Source: Triticum aestivum
Lineage: Eukaryota; Streptophyta; Magnoliopsida; Poales; Poaceae
Length of the DNA: 64,000 nt
Reading direction: 5' to 3'
Assembly: GCF_018294505.1 (NCBI RefSeq)
Contig: NC_057797.1
Span: forward strand, 124,129,116 to 124,193,115
Shown here: positions 20,381 to 32,580 of the stretch, in pieces
How positions within the stretch are numbered: the first letter of the stretch is position 1
How the letters are laid out: the number at the start of each line of letters is the position of its first letter
Notes under the pieces: generated by a model
Told to the model about the DNA's origin: nothing
The model's database searches: none
What the model saw: only the letters and a program-made list of their open reading frames with translations
Program-made: the position numbers and the translations under genes

Positions 20381-20639
20381 GCGATATAACTTTATTTAAA
20401 TATAATGCGCCAACGCATCAAGTCGAACTTTGTTTCGTGCACGTGTGGTACACGACCTCCGTAGGTAAACAACCGCTACACGCGTTCAAATTAGCACGTG
20501 GGCTGCCATTTCATACAGAAATGAGCTCCATAGTGTACCCGCGCGGGTTTGGCTGGGCACGAAGCGTGAGTACGTGCACCGTCACATATTCTCTTCTTGT
20601 ATACATACACCTTCTATGTGGGGTTGTGTGAGAGAGATA

Positions 20640-21860
20640 CAAACATAGAGAGATCTAGTGTGTGGGTTCGTGGGAGTTTTTTTGGGGGGGCGGTCAATCA
20701 AAAAATGTAACATATGCAATGTGTGTGAAATAGAGTCCTGGATATATCATATATATAGAGGGGGCGATCCACGAGAAGAGAGTGGAGGTATCATCGACTT
20801 GAGGTGTCCATAGAATCGAAGAGAGGGATGATGTGTGTGTGTGTGCGCGCAGTCGATAAAGAGTGCCATCGAATTTGTGTGTGCCCACGTCAAAGACATA
20901 GAGTGGCTGGCCTACTAGAACGAGAGAGGGGACAGGTGCAGTTTGTCTCTGTGGCATGGATACCTACCTACAATGCTCGACTATAGAGGTACAGTGGCTG
21001 GTATATGTGTGGAGGAGGAGAGAGGCCTACGTCATGTATTAAGGGAGATCAATCTACCTCATGTATTAAGGGAGATCGATCGGCATCCATGCATATGTGT
21101 AGGAGAGGAATAAGGTTGGGAGAGAGACAGAGCTAGAGTGTTGGAGGGGGTGGTAGTGGAGTTGCTTCTAACAAATGGTGGGATTGGCTTGCTAGACAAC
21201 CGGAGGGCATGCCTGCAATATCAATAAGAGAGGGGATGGTTGTCTGTCTGTGCACCTGCGTGTGAGAGACTGGTCAGGAGGCATGCACGAATGATGAGGG
21301 GGACGATATGGCTGCGGTAAGCAGACATAACTACATAGGAAGATCAATCGTCCTTTGTCAGAGAAAGGAGAGACATAACTTGTGATGTACGTTGATCGAT
21401 GGGGTGGAATAGTTAAAGTCGACCTAGGTATATGTTGGGAGCTCGATCGGTATACATGCATGTGTGTGTTAGAAGCAAATGAGGCACGTGGAGAAGGATA
21501 GAGAGAGAGAGGGATGCATCTAGGAGGTGGTGCGAGAGTCATACTATATAGAGGGGGAAGGAGTGTGCGAGTATGAGATCAATGAAAAGAGTGGTGGGAG
21601 TGAGGCATGGACGGTGATAAGAGAAGAGTGGAAGCTTGTGTTTGTGCTAGGCACACCTGGCTAGAGAGGCATATCAATGATGTGTGCCGTAAAGAAGGAG
21701 ATGGGGGGCCTACACACACCGTGGGTGAACGACCTAAAGTGAAAAGATGAATTTGCGCAATGGAGCTAGAGAATGCCGAGGGAGGGTGAGAGGGATGCGG
21801 GTGTGTGCATGCACGAGAGAAAGTTAGCGCTAGCTAGCTTCAAAGATAAGAGGATTGTGT
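20640..21860. other. Purine-rich, strand-asymmetric region
   Basis: About 1.2 kb in which the plus strand is strongly enriched for G and A (runs such as GAGAGAGAGAGGG, GGAGGAGGAGAGAGG, GGGAGAGAGACAGAG) mixed with short alternating GTGTGTG tracts. Phrases such as GATCGATCGGCATCCATGCAT and CTCGATCGGTATACATGCAT recur (21074, 21442), so it contains degenerate repeats. No gene is recognised. Confidence 0.5.
21032..21085 (+). repeat. 27-bp tandem duplication
   Basis: TCATGTATTAAGGGAGATC occurs at 21032 and again at 21059, a period of 27 bp. The second copy differs in its last bases. Confidence 0.75.
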
Positions 21861-22022
21861 AGGTTTAAAAGACGAATAGAGATCATACTTCATTATAAAA
21901 AGCGAATTCGTATATTTGAGGAATTTACCATATTGTTTTAAACCAACGCATGTGTGAATATATATAACGGTGATACACATGGTGTGGTTGTGAACATGTT
22001 ATACTACATATAATATATTTTA

Positions 22023-22224
22023 TCTCTACTCTTATAAAAAATGGAGTTGTTGATGATGGTGTGCTTACCATCCTGCAATATAGGCCGTCCAATTTATATC
22101 TGGCGGATAGGAAGGAAACTATGGCAATTTTGAAAAAAGATACCCACACCCCTCTCCATATTTGCAAATTTAGCCTCCCCTTGATCATGTTGATGTTCTA
22201 TGGAACGCATGGGCATCTTGCTAG
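22023..22224 (+). mobile_element. Small Helitron-like element
   Basis: The left end TCTCTACTCTTATAAAAAATGG follows an A, and the right end GAACGCATGGGCATCTTGCTAG is followed by T. This matches the usual plant Helitron pattern: 5' TC, 3' CTRR, insertion between A and T, no TSD, and a GCATGGGCA-like end from memory of grass Helitrons. The 3' hairpin is weak (GTTCTATGGAAC). The 202-bp element has no coding capacity. Confidence 0.5.
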
Positions 22225-22713
22225 TACTACGTATAATATATAGAACAGTGATCATAATTTGGGCTAATGTGTGGCTTTTGTAGCTCAGGTCTAAATACTT
22301 GTCATAATGTAGGGGGCGGGGCACTATACTATGTGTGATAAACACGGTGTACACATATGGAACATGGTTTAGATTATGAATATATAGTTAGTACATCAAA
22401 TGTACTATTATTTAGAATCAACATCAAGTGTATTCAAAAAATAGAATTCGAGTTCATGTAGTACACATAGTTCATATCTATCTCTATAGTAATCATGTGG
22501 TGTGTTACTAAGGTAATACACGAATGATGGTTGAAGTTGGCAACAATCATGATTGTAGATATATTCTTATTGATATAGAGAAACGAATTCAAATTCAGTT
22601 CAAATTGCAACACTCGTATAGACATTTGGAATGCACTAAAATGTTGGTATGAGTAGGTTACATGCATTATACAGCAAGCAAAAAAAATTAATTGGACATA
22701 ACATGGATTCATA
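22225..22713. other. AT-rich intergenic, nothing recognised
   Basis: No motif, repeat or reading frame that I can support was found here. Confidence 0.4.
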
Positions 22714-22950
22714 CTCCCTCCTTCCATCTATATAGGGCGTAATGCGTTTTTTAAGACCACCTTTGACTATTGACAAGATTAATAGTACATGACAAGCACA
22801 ATGTGAAAATTATATCATTGAAAGAACCTTTCACAGACGAATTTAACCGTGTGCTTTGTGTAAGTTGAATGTCATATATTATTGCTCTAATATTTGGTCA
22901 AAGTTAGCATAGAAAAACGCATTAGGCCCTATATAGATGGAAGGAGGGAG
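22714..22950. mobile_element. Complete Stowaway MITE, 237 bp
   Basis: The ends CTCCCTCCTTCCATCTATAT and ATATAGATGGAAGGAGGGAG are perfect inverted repeats that extend inward (GGGCGTAATGCG versus CGCATTAGGCCC). TA duplications lie at 22712-22713 and 22951-22952. The interior (GACCACCTTTGAC, TTTGGTCAAAGTTAG) is typical of a long Stowaway subfamily. Confidence 0.92.
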
Positions 22951-23426
22951 TAGCTTTGAATAGCATTTTTATAGTAAAACGGGGCAAGACTCTCTCTTTG
23001 TGTGGTGTGAATATTTTTATTTTTTTCATTTTCTTTTTGGTTGAGGGAAGTGCAAATTGATTTGGTACGTACAAGTACAATATTACATGTTAGGCTTGTC
23101 CCTAAAATTCAACCCGCGCCTTGTTATATCCCGAAAATTCAGATATCATGCTCCCAAAACTGGCGCCATCACAATCCGTGCCTTGCTATCCCAAAATTAC
23201 AACGCGCGCAAAAACTCCCTCCAGCTGCCAAGTCCCGACACGTGAAATCCCCTTCTAACCCTGAGCCGAAAGGGCCGCTAGTACAGGGGTACTTTTGTAA
23301 CACACCCAACATTTAATTTGGACAAGCGCGTCCCTAAGTCATGGTTCACCCCCTCCCATCGCCTCCTTTTTGCCATTCGAAATCCCAGGCCGCCATAACC
23401 TCTCCGCTCCAGCCGCAAAACCCCAC

Positions 23427-23893
23427 TGAGGGAGTCCTGGATAAGGGGGTCTCCAGACAGCTGGACTATATCCTTTGTCCGGATTGTTGGACTATGAGGA
23501 AACAAGATTGAAGACTTCGTCCCGTGTCCGGATGGGACTCTACTTAGCGTGGAAGGCAAGCTAGGCAATATGGATATGTATATGTCCTCCTTTGTAACCG
23601 ACCTTGTGTAACCCTAGCCTCCTCCGGTGTCTATATAAATCAGAGGGTTTTAGTCCGTAGGACAACATACAATCAGACCATAAGCTAGCTTCTAGGGTTT
23701 AGCCTCTCCGATCTCGTGGTAGATCAACTCTTGTACTACTCATATTATCAAGAATAATCAAGCAGGACGTAGGGTTTTACCTCCATCAAGAGGGCTTGAA
23801 CCTGGGTAAAACATTGTGTCCCCTGCCTCCTGTTACCATCAGCCTTAGATGCACAGTTCGGGACCCCCTACCCGAGATCCGCCGGTTTTGACA
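23427..23893 (+). repeat. 5' LTR of the gypsy element
   Basis: 467 bp, TGAGGGAGTCC to GGTTTTGACA. A TATA box CTATATAAAT is at 23631-23640, followed by a leader with CTAGGGTTTAGCC. The sequence after the LTR (AATTGGTGCTTTCATTGAGAG) occupies the primer-site position. I could not assign the tRNA. Confidence 0.93.
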
Positions 23894-23946
23894 CCGCAAT
23901 TGGTGCTTTCATTGAGAGTTCCTCCGTGTCGTCGCCGTTAGGCTTG

Positions 23947-26439
23947 ATGGCTTCTACGATCATCGATAGCAATGCAGTCCAGGGTGAGACATTTCTCCCC
24001 AGGCAGATCTTTGTGTTCGGCGGCTTCACACTGTAGGCCAACTCGCTTGGCCATCTGGAGCAGATCGAGAGTTACGCCCCTGGCCACCAGGTCAGGTTTG
24101 GAAGATTAAACTACACAGCCGATATCCGTGGAGACTTGATCTTCGACGGATTCGAGCCCCTGCCTTGTGCGCCACACGGTCACGATGAGTATGATTTAGC
24201 TCTACCATCAGACAGTGTTCAGGAGATAGCACCGGCAACCGCTCCGACCCTCAATTCGGAACCAGTTGCGCCATCCATGGACGGGTGGATAGACCCCGCC
24301 ACGGAGGCTGCACTCTCATCGGCGATCGAGCCGAGTATCGACCTTACCCTTCAAAAGAGCCGTGACACCGAACTCCCAGATTCCTCCCCGGCCATGGACT
24401 CCGAACCGTCTGCGCCCGTGCCTATCGAATCCGATTGGGCGCCGATCATGGAGTTTACCTCCGCGGATATTTTTCAGCACTCACCCTTCGGCGACATATT
24501 GAACTCATTAAGGTCTCTCTCCTTGTCAGGAGAATCCTGGCTGAGCTATGTCCGGCAGGATTGGGATGCGGATGACGAAGAAATTCGCTGCCCACCCACC
24601 ACCCACTTAGTAGCCACTATCGACGACTTAACCGACATGCTCGACTTCGACTCCGAAGACATCGACAGTATGGACGACGATGCAGGAGACGAAGAGGAAC
24701 CACTGCCCACAGGGCACTGGACATCCACCTCATCATACGATATATACATGGTGGACACATCCAAAGAAGGCAATGGCGACGAGACAGCGGAGGATGACCC
24801 CTCCAAGAAGCAACCCAAGCACCGACGTCAGCGGCACCGCTCTAAGTCTCGCCAAAGAAAAAGCGGTGACACCGGCACAGGAGATAATACCACTCCGGAC
24901 AGTGCCGAAGATGACAACAATCCCCTCCAGCAAGATTTAGGGAAGGAGGATGAAGAAGCCAGCCCTCCCGAGAGAGTGGCAGATGGAGAGGCGGAGGATG
25001 ATAATTACATGCCTCCCTCCGAAGATGAGGCAAGCCTCGACGATGATGAATTCATCATTCCTGAGGATCCCATCGAACAAGAGCGCTTCAAGCGCCGGCT
25101 TATAGCCACGACAAATAGCCTTAAGAAAAAGCAACAGCAGCTTCAAGCTGATCAAGATTTGCTAGCTAACAGATGGACCGAAGTCCTTGCGGCCGAGGAA
25201 TATAAACTCGAACGCCCCTCCAAGAGTTATCCAAAGCCTAGGTTACTACCCCGACTGGAGGAGGAAGCACTCAAACTTATATCTCCAGCATATGATGCGG
25301 CTGATCGGCCACCTCGTGGCCACGACAGAGAGGCATTTCAGCCAAAAGCTCAGCCCGCACCCCGACGCCACTCAAATAAAAACTACAAGGCACGGGGAAA
25401 CATGCTAGACCTGCGAGACGTATTGGAGGACAAAGCAAAACAGGCAAGATCGATCTACGGATCACGAGGGCGCGCCACTATGCGAGACGATAACCGTCAC
25501 GCCGGATACAGTAAAAGTAAATCCGGCCGGGCCGAACACAGCAGGCAAGACTCATTTGAGCTGTGTCATGATATAGCCCAGTACAGAGGCGCCGCACACC
25601 CCCTATGCTTCACAGACGAAGTAATGGATCACCAAATCCCAGAGGGTTTCAAACCCTTAAATATCGAAGCATACTACGGCACAACAGATCCTGCGGTATG
25701 GATCGAGGATTTCCTCCTGCACATCCACATAGCCCGCGGTGATGATCTACACGCCATCAAATACCTCCCACTCAAGCTCAAAGGGCCAGCTCGGCATTGG
25801 CTCAATAGCTTGCCAGCAGAGTCCATTAGTTGTTGGGAAGATCTGGAAGCCGCATTCCTCAACAACTTCCAGGGCACTTATGTACGGCCGCCAGATGCCG
25901 ATGACTTGAGCCACATAATTCAGCAGCCCGAAGAATTGGTCAAGCAATTCTGGACACGGTTCCTAACAAAGAAAAATCAAATTGTCGACTGTCCGGATGC
26001 AGAGGCCCTAGTAGCTTTTAAGCACAATATCCGCGATGAGTCGCTCGCCCGGCACCTTGGCCAGGAAAAGCCGAAATCTATGGCAGCCCTCACGACACTC
26101 ATGGCCTGCTTTTGTGCGGGGGAAGACAGCTCGCTGGCTCGCAGCAATAACATATCAAAGAACCATGGTACTTCGGATACCAAAGATGGCAATGGCAGGT
26201 CACGTCGCAACAAACGCAAGTGCCACATTCACAGTGACAATACCGAGGATATGGCAGTCAATGCCAGATTCAAAGGCTCTAAACTCGGTCAACGGAAAAA
26301 GTCATTCAAAAGAAGCACTCCGGGCCCGTCCAGTTTGAACTGTATACTCGACCGCTCGTGTCAAATACACGGCACCCCGACAAGCCAGCCAACCACACCA
26401 ACAGGGATTGTTGGGTGTTCAAGCAGGCTGACAAGTTAA
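23947..26439 (+). pseudogene. gag of the gypsy element
   Basis: The frame opens at ATG 23947 (MASTIIDSNAV), has an in-frame TAG at 24034-24036 and is then open to 26439. The product is about 830 residues. The N-terminal half is acidic and low in complexity with a basic KHRRQRHRSKSRQRKS patch. The retrotransposon Gag domain follows at about 25650-26130 (YYGTTDPAVWIEDFL, LPLKLKGPARHWL, WEDLEAAFLNNF, FWTRFL), which forms the particle shell. Near 26330 the frame shifts by one and the rest of Gag continues in the overlapping frame that leads into the protease, where NHTNRDCWVF looks like half a zinc knuckle. Confidence 0.85.
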
Positions 26440-27263
26440 ATGCCGAAAACAACGATAAGGGGTCACATAGCAATGACGAAGAGGAGCCCCGGCAGCCGAA
26501 CACCGGAGGACATAAGAGGTTCCCCCCACAAGTGCGGACGGTGAACATGATATATGCAACCCACATCCCCAACAGGGAGCAAAAGCGTGCGCTAAGGGAC
26601 GTATATGCGTTGGAGCCAGTCGCCCCAAAGTTCAACCCATGGTCCTCTTGTCTGATCACCTTCGATCGCAAGGACCACCCCACTAGTATCCGTCATGGCG
26701 GATTCGCCACACTGGTCCTAGACCCAATCATTGACGGATTTCACCTCACTCGAGTCCTTATGGATGGCGGCAACAGCCTGAACCTACTTTACCAAGACAC
26801 AGTGCGCAAAATGGGTATAGACCCTTCAAGGATCAAACCCACAAAAACGACCTTCAAAGGTGTCATACCAGGTGTAGAGGCCCATTGCATAGGACTAGTC
26901 GCATTGGAAGTGGTCTTCGGATCCCGGGATAACTTCCGAAGCAAGGAGTTAATCTTCGATATAGTCCCGTTCCGCAGTGGCTATCATGCACTGCTCGGGC
27001 GAACTGCATTTGCGAGATTCAATGCGGTACCGCATTATGCATACCTCAAGCTCAAGATGCCAGGACCTCAGGGGGTCATCATAGTTAATGGAAACACAGA
27101 GTGCTCTCTCCGCATGGAGGAGCACACTGCGGCCCTCACAGCAGAAGCGCAAAGCAGCCTCTTAAGGCAATCCACTAGTTCGGTGATTAAGGACCCGGAC
27201 ACCTTCAAGCGCGCCCGGAGTAATCGGCAAGAAGACCGCCTGGCACGTTCCGAGCTCGCCTAG
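26358..27263 (+). pseudogene. Retropepsin part of gag-pro
   Basis: 301 residues overlapping the gag end in another frame. The active-site motif is VLMDGGNSLNLLY (Asp at residue 136), with a conserved downstream segment FDIVPFRSGYHALLGR ending the protease fold. It would cleave the Gag polyprotein. A TAG at 27261 ends the frame, and no reverse transcriptase follows. Whether the one-base shift from gag was programmed or is a mutation cannot be told from one copy. Confidence 0.8.
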
Positions 27264-28476
27264 CAATGCGGCCCCCACCCCAGTCCTAGCCAAATGGCGA
27301 AATCTGTGCCGTGCATACATAATTATGCATTGAAAATACCATGGGCATAGGCGGGGAGGGGGGCACGACTACGGCACGCCCCAAGACGCGGCTCAACCGC
27401 ACTAGGGGCTTCCCGCTTTGTTATTTTTTCTCTCTTTCAGGACTTTAATCTCTGGAAACCCTGTCCGGCAGTATGATTGCCGAACACATGATGCAGCAAC
27501 CAAGGAGGCAGAAAGCTGCGTCGCACCATGGAACTCCCAGGTGGATTACGATAACGAGTGGAATACTTGCTTTAATGCCATTGCGCAGCTTGCCCTTGGA
27601 GGGGACACGTCAAATAGTCCTACTTTTTGCTTATCGCACTACTTGTATCATTTTGCTTTAATGCACCTTTTTGAATAAACAATGCATAGCACTAGACTAT
27701 TATCGCATTCTTTATTCTTCCTTTTTTACATATATATCTTCATTCATGACATCCAGCACCCATACACTCTGGCACGGCTAATACGCTAGGGTCTTAATCA
27801 TACCCCTTATTACGGCGTGAGAAGTCTGAACACTTTCGACAGTGCGGCACCCCGAACTTATAGCATTATATACATCAGCTCCGAATCATGTCTTGGGTCA
27901 ATAGTTGGGTTTGCCCGGCTCCCATGTTTTGGTACCTTACGTTCCACTATATCGGCTGAGGTAGCACTGGGAGAACTACTGCGATTGTGCCCCGGTTCAG
28001 CTAGGCTAAGCACCTCAGTAGAGAAAGCTAAAACTGACTGTCATGATAAGGCGAGAGACTGGTCGCTGTTTGAGAGGTTTCGAGTCCCTAAAGACTTATG
28101 CCGCTTAGAGCGGGGAGTCGGCTTTGTCTGGCTTAAGGCGTGTACAGCGCCCCGAATTCAGCCTTCCAAATACTAAGGGCTTCGCCAAAATTTAAAATTA
28201 TAGAATTCTATGGCTAAGTGAGAGTGATAAAGCATTATAGTCTGATCGCCTTGTTCGTTGTGCTGAGCACCTCCCTCGAAGGACCCAAAAATGGGAACAA
28301 GAGTGCTCAGGTTTATCCCGAACACCCCAGCACTCGTGGCATGGGGGTAGAAGCCGACGACTAGCCATCTCTCAGATTTGGTAAACAGCCGAACAGAAGG
28401 TAATATTTTAAATTCAAACAAGCGTTGCATAGCGCATATGAACAAGTTTTCATAATACAGGATCACATGAGCAAGT
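27264..28476. other. Spacer between protease and antisense gene
   Basis: 1.2 kb without a supported gene. A pyrimidine run TTTTTTCTCTCTTTCAG|GACTTTAATCTC at 27423-27448 would make a good splice acceptor on the plus strand. No RT, RNase H or integrase motif was seen. Confidence 0.6.
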
Positions 28477-31400
28477 TCATTCAAATATTACATCTTTCGC
28501 ACACTCGTCCGCTACAAGACGGGCACCCTTCAGGACACCCTCATAATACATCTCGAGGTGGCGATGCTCCTTGCCCTGCGGCGGCCCCTCCTTCACCAGC
28601 TTCTCGGCGTCCAGCTTGGCCCAATGCACCTTCGCCCGGGCAAAAGCCCGGCGTGCACCTTCGATGCAGATGGACCGCTTGATGACTTCCAGCTGTGGGC
28701 AGGCATCCACAAGCCGCCTCACTAGGCCGAAGTAGCTATTGGGAAGGGCGTCGCCATGCCACATCCAGACTATATGGCCCCGCATGGCCTGTCCGGCCGC
28801 CTTGTGCAGCTCGACCTGTTGCTTCAGCTGGTCGCTCATAGGCATCGGGTGTTCGGTCCCAGTATACTGAGACCAGAACAGCTTCTCCGTCGAGCTTCCC
28901 TCCTCGGCCTAGTAAAACTTTGCGGCATCCGACACGCTGCGGGGCAAATCTACGAATGCTCCTGGAGAGCTCCAGAGTCGGGTAAGTAACAAGTAATTTA
29001 CTTTCACATGCTTGCTTTGCATATTGAATGCCTTACCCGCCGCTATCTTCTTCATTGCCTCAATCTCCTGGAGGGCCTTTTGGTCTTCAGCCTTGGCATT
29101 CTTTGCACTCTCAAGGGCTACGGCAAGCTCAGACTCTTGCGTCTTCGAGTCAAGCTCCAACACCTCGTGCTTCGTCACGAGATCTTGGAGCTCTTGCTGC
29201 ACCTCGCCCACCCGTGCCTCTTGCTTTTCCCGCTCGGTGCGCTCCTGGGTCGCCTTGTTTTCAGCCTCGGACAACGCTTGCTTCAGGGTTGCCACTTCGG
29301 TCGTGGCCCCTGGCAAATTCATGACGATCCTGCCATTTTGCAATCGCATCTTTTTTATATATTTATCTATAGACTAGGTATTACTTACCATTGTTCTCCT
29401 CGAGCTGCCTCTTAGCAAGGCCGATCTCTTTTCGGACCCCTCGAGGTCCTGCTTCAGTGCAGAGACCTCCGGAGTCAGTGCGGCAGAGGTCAGCAGCGAA
29501 GCCTGCATACGCATATAGACATACTTATATTAGACTCCTGTAGATATTATTTGATCCTCTATTCGGCTTTTCTTTGTGAACATCAAACAGAGCATCAGGG
29601 GCTACTGTCTATGCGGTAACATTTTTCCTATATTTTAAATACTTACCTCAAATCCTGTTAGAAGGCTGGCACAGGCTTCAGTCAGTTCGCTCTTGGCGGA
29701 ATCAACCTTCTTGATCACCGCACTCATAATAGTGCGGTGCTCTTCGTCGATAGAAGCGCTGCGAAGCGCTCCTAGCAGCTTGTCCGGTGCCTCTGGATGG
29801 ACAGAGGTCACTGGCACGGGAGTCTTGCCCCTTTGGGAAGGGAGCCGCCTGCCCGAGTCCGGAAACACTGCAGGTTCCGGAGCGGTGTTTGGCTGACAGC
29901 CGAACTTGGAGCCCCCGGGAGCCTTGCTCCCTTTACTCCTGGAGTCCGGAAGGTTGCCTTGAGGCGCCTCCGAGATTGTCTCCCCCCGGCTCGGCACCCC
30001 TTGATACAATACCTCGGCATTGTCAGTACGGCAGGGAGAGGAGGTGGTCGGAAGTGGATCGCTATCCATATCCAACGAGCCCAAGGAACCGTCCGACGAA
30101 GATACGTCGATACGGGCTTGGGGCGTTCTGCATAATCATATTCGGCGTTAGGAAAAGCAGTGCGACAACGGTATGCTATGAGTTACTCTGGTATCCGAAT
30201 ACTTACGACTTTGCCAGGGGCTTGGCCCTGAGCAGCCACTCTACTTCGCCTTCGGCGGCGGTGGTAGAGCAGTCCGGAAGAAGAGTCCTTCCCTTCTTCG
30301 ACCCTTCGGGCTTCCCAGTTGGGGCGGCCTTCCTTTTCTTGTTTCCCCCGGCTGGAGGGGGAGCATCTTCATCTTCCTCCTCGTCTTTAGGGGAGGAGTG
30401 CATCGCGGAGTTATCGGACGATGAGTCCGATACCACCTGGCGCCGGCAACTCTTTCGGGTTCCCTTGGCCTTCTTCTTGGTCTTCTCAGGCACCTTATAA
30501 GGAGCTGAAGTCATCATCTCCGTCAGGAGAGCGTCCGCGGTGTCTTCGGGCAGGGGGGCGGACGGTTAATCTGCTCCGATGCCTCCACCCAGTCCTGTCA
30601 AGGGCATGGGAGCTCAGACCACGCACATGGTTAAGCTATGGGAAATAAATATCCTACCATATGTATAGAACTTACCGGATTCACAGGGCGCTTCGCGCTT
30701 AGCCCACGGCCCTCGGTAAGAGAAGGAGGGACCTTGGCGCCCTTGAACAGCACCTTCCAGACGTCCTTATGCATCGTGTCGAAGAGCTCGTGTAGAGTCT
30801 GGTGCTGGGCCGGGTCGAACTCCCATAAATTGAAAGCCCGTTGCTGACACGGGAGGATCTGGCGGAAGAGCATGACTTGGACTATGTTGACAAACTTAAG
30901 TTTCTTGCTTGTCATGTTCTAGATACACTTTTGGAGTCCATCCAGCTCCACCGTTGAACCCTAGGACAGGACCTTCTCCTTCCAGGAAGTGAGCCGTGTG
31001 GGGAATCCGGATCAAAACTCGGGGGCCGCCACCCAGTTGGTGTTGCGTGGCTCGGTGATGTAGAACCACCCCGATTGCCACCACTTTATGGTCTCCATGA
31101 AGGAGCCCTCAAGCCATCTAACATTGGGCATCTTGCCCACCATGGCTCCGCCGCATTCCGCTTGTTGGCTGCCCACCACCTTCGGCTTGATATTGAAGGT
31201 CTTCAGCCACAGGCCGAAGTGGGGCCGGATGTGGAGGAAAGCCTCGCACACGATGATGAACGCCGAGATGTTGAGGATGAAGTTCGGGGCCAGATCATGA
31301 AAGTCCAGCCCATAATAGAACATGAGGCCGCGGACAAATGGATGGAGGGGAAACCCCAATCCACGGACCTGCCCCGTGGCTGGCAGCCGGTGCGCGATAT

Positions 31401-31488
31401 CCGCGGCTAAGTATCCGGCTCCGCGTAACTTTTTGATGTGCCCCTTCATGACGGAGGAGCCCATCCACTTGCCTCCCGCTCCGGACAT
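28477..31488 (-). pseudogene. Antisense six-exon gene with gypsy-type transposase-like domain
   Basis: Reverse-strand exons inferred from GT..AG signals: E1 31488-30676, E2 30594-30207, E3 30127-29647, E4 29502-29399, E5 29349-29037, E6 28961-28477. E1 begins MSGAGGKWMGSS and contains FPLHPFVRGLMFYYGLDFHDLAPN, much like the plant 'putative gypsy-type transposase' domain (Transposase_28). E2 is lysine-rich with an acidic stretch. E5 is a long coiled coil (EVATLKQALSEAENKA). E6 ends ECAKDVIFE. Four donors read GTAAGT. Damage: TGA 31014, TAG 30963 and TAG 30921 in E1, an indel in the C-run near 30555 in E2, one in E4, and a TAG near 28910 in E6. The role of such antisense genes is unknown to me. 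Acceptor choices for E5 and E6 are the least certain. Confidence 0.7.
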
Positions 31489-31602
31489 GTTTTGGAGAGA
31501 GTTGAGGAGGAAGATGCGGACTTGGGCGCTGGAGCTCGAGTGCACGAGAATGGATGAGCAAGGAGGAATAAGGCATGGGTAGAAAAAGTTGAGATCTTAT
31601 CC

Positions 31603-31610
31603 CTTTATAA
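31603..31610 (-). promoter_or_regulatory. TATA box of the antisense gene
   Basis: TTATAAAG on the reverse strand, about 115 bp upstream of the E1 ATG at 31488, followed by a pyrimidine-rich leader. It lies between the antisense gene and the 3' LTR, so transcription would run against the element's own RNA. Confidence 0.55.
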
Positions 31611-32044
31611 GGGCGGACTAAACTATGCGCCCCCACTAGCCTGGTAAAACTCGCTTATCCACCAAGCGTCGTAATTGATGGCGCGGTTGGGTTACCCACG
31701 TTCGTATTGATGAGAATCCCGTAATAAGGGGAACACGATCTCTGCTTTGACAAGACGTGTCAAGAAGCCGCCTCACGTTATGTGCGGGGCTGGTTAAAGG
31801 AAAACGGTTCAAATAATTACCGGGCTGTGGCGTGATGTCATGCTGCCAAAACGTGTCAGCGGATTAGATTTGTGGTAATATTATTCTCTCTGCGGTGGTA
31901 TGTGGAACTTATTTTGCATGGTCGGACACTATCCTTGTATTCAAATTCTTCCGTGGTGTATTCGGGGGAGGAACCCGCCTTGCAATGCCGAAGACAACAC
32001 TGCGCGCCGGACTCATTGTCATTGAAGCCTAGTTCAGGGGCTAC

Positions 32045-32511
32045 TGAGGGAGTCCTGGATAAGGGGGTCTCCAGACAGCCGGACTATATCCTTTGTCTGG
32101 ATTGTTGGACTATGAAGAAACAAGATTGAATACTTCGTCTCGTGTCCGGATGGGACTCTACTTAGCGTGGATGGCAAGCTAGGCAATACGGATATGTATA
32201 TCTCCTCCTTTGTAACCGACCTTGTGTAACCCTAGCCTCCTCCGTTGTCTATATAAACCGGAGGGTTTTAGTCCGTAGGACAACATACAATCAGACCATA
32301 GGCTAGCTTCTAGGGTTTAGCCTCTCCGATCTCGTGGTAGATCAACTCTTGTACTACTCATATTATCAAGAATAATCAAGCAGGACGTAGGGTTTTACCT
32401 CCATCAAGAGGGCCCGAACCTGGGTAAAACATCGTGTCCCCTGCCTCCTGTTACCATCCACCTTAGACGCATAGTTCGGGACCACCTACCCGAGATCCGC
32501 CGGTTTTGACA
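32045..32511 (+). repeat. 3' LTR of the gypsy element
   Basis: 467 bp, same ends as 23427-23893. The purine-rich AGTTCAGGGGCTAC stands just before it at the polypurine-tract position. TATA box CTATATAAAC near 32258. Confidence 0.93.
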
Positions 32512-32580
32512 CCGACACCCACCCTCCTCCGTCCGCCACCTCACCGCTGCGCAGTCGGAGCCTCTTCCCGAAGACATCGT

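Larger units (their letters stand above)
23427..32511 (+). mobile_element. Fatima-like gypsy element, non-autonomous
   Basis: 9,085 bp with two 467-bp LTRs (23427-23893, 32045-32511). Flanks CCCAC (23422-23426) and CCGAC (32512-32516) are a TSD with one change. The element encodes Gag and a retropepsin on the plus strand. Where reverse transcriptase and integrase are expected there is only a spacer, and a spliced gene runs on the opposite strand. By eye the LTRs differ at about 20 of 467 positions, so the insertion is old. The LTR start TGAGGGAGTCCTGGATAAGG is common in wheat. The name Fatima is tentative. Confidence 0.9.

Noticed and set aside
22955..23340. Left terminal inverted repeat of the CACTA unit
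   Set aside because: Searched for CACTACAAAAA and its reverse. Only a T/A-rich GTGAATATTTTTATTTTTTT was found, which does not match.
29787..30500. 237-codon forward frame in the gypsy element
   Set aside because: It lies opposite E2/E3 of the antisense gene, and its composition is that of the complementary strand. It has no motif and crosses the introns.
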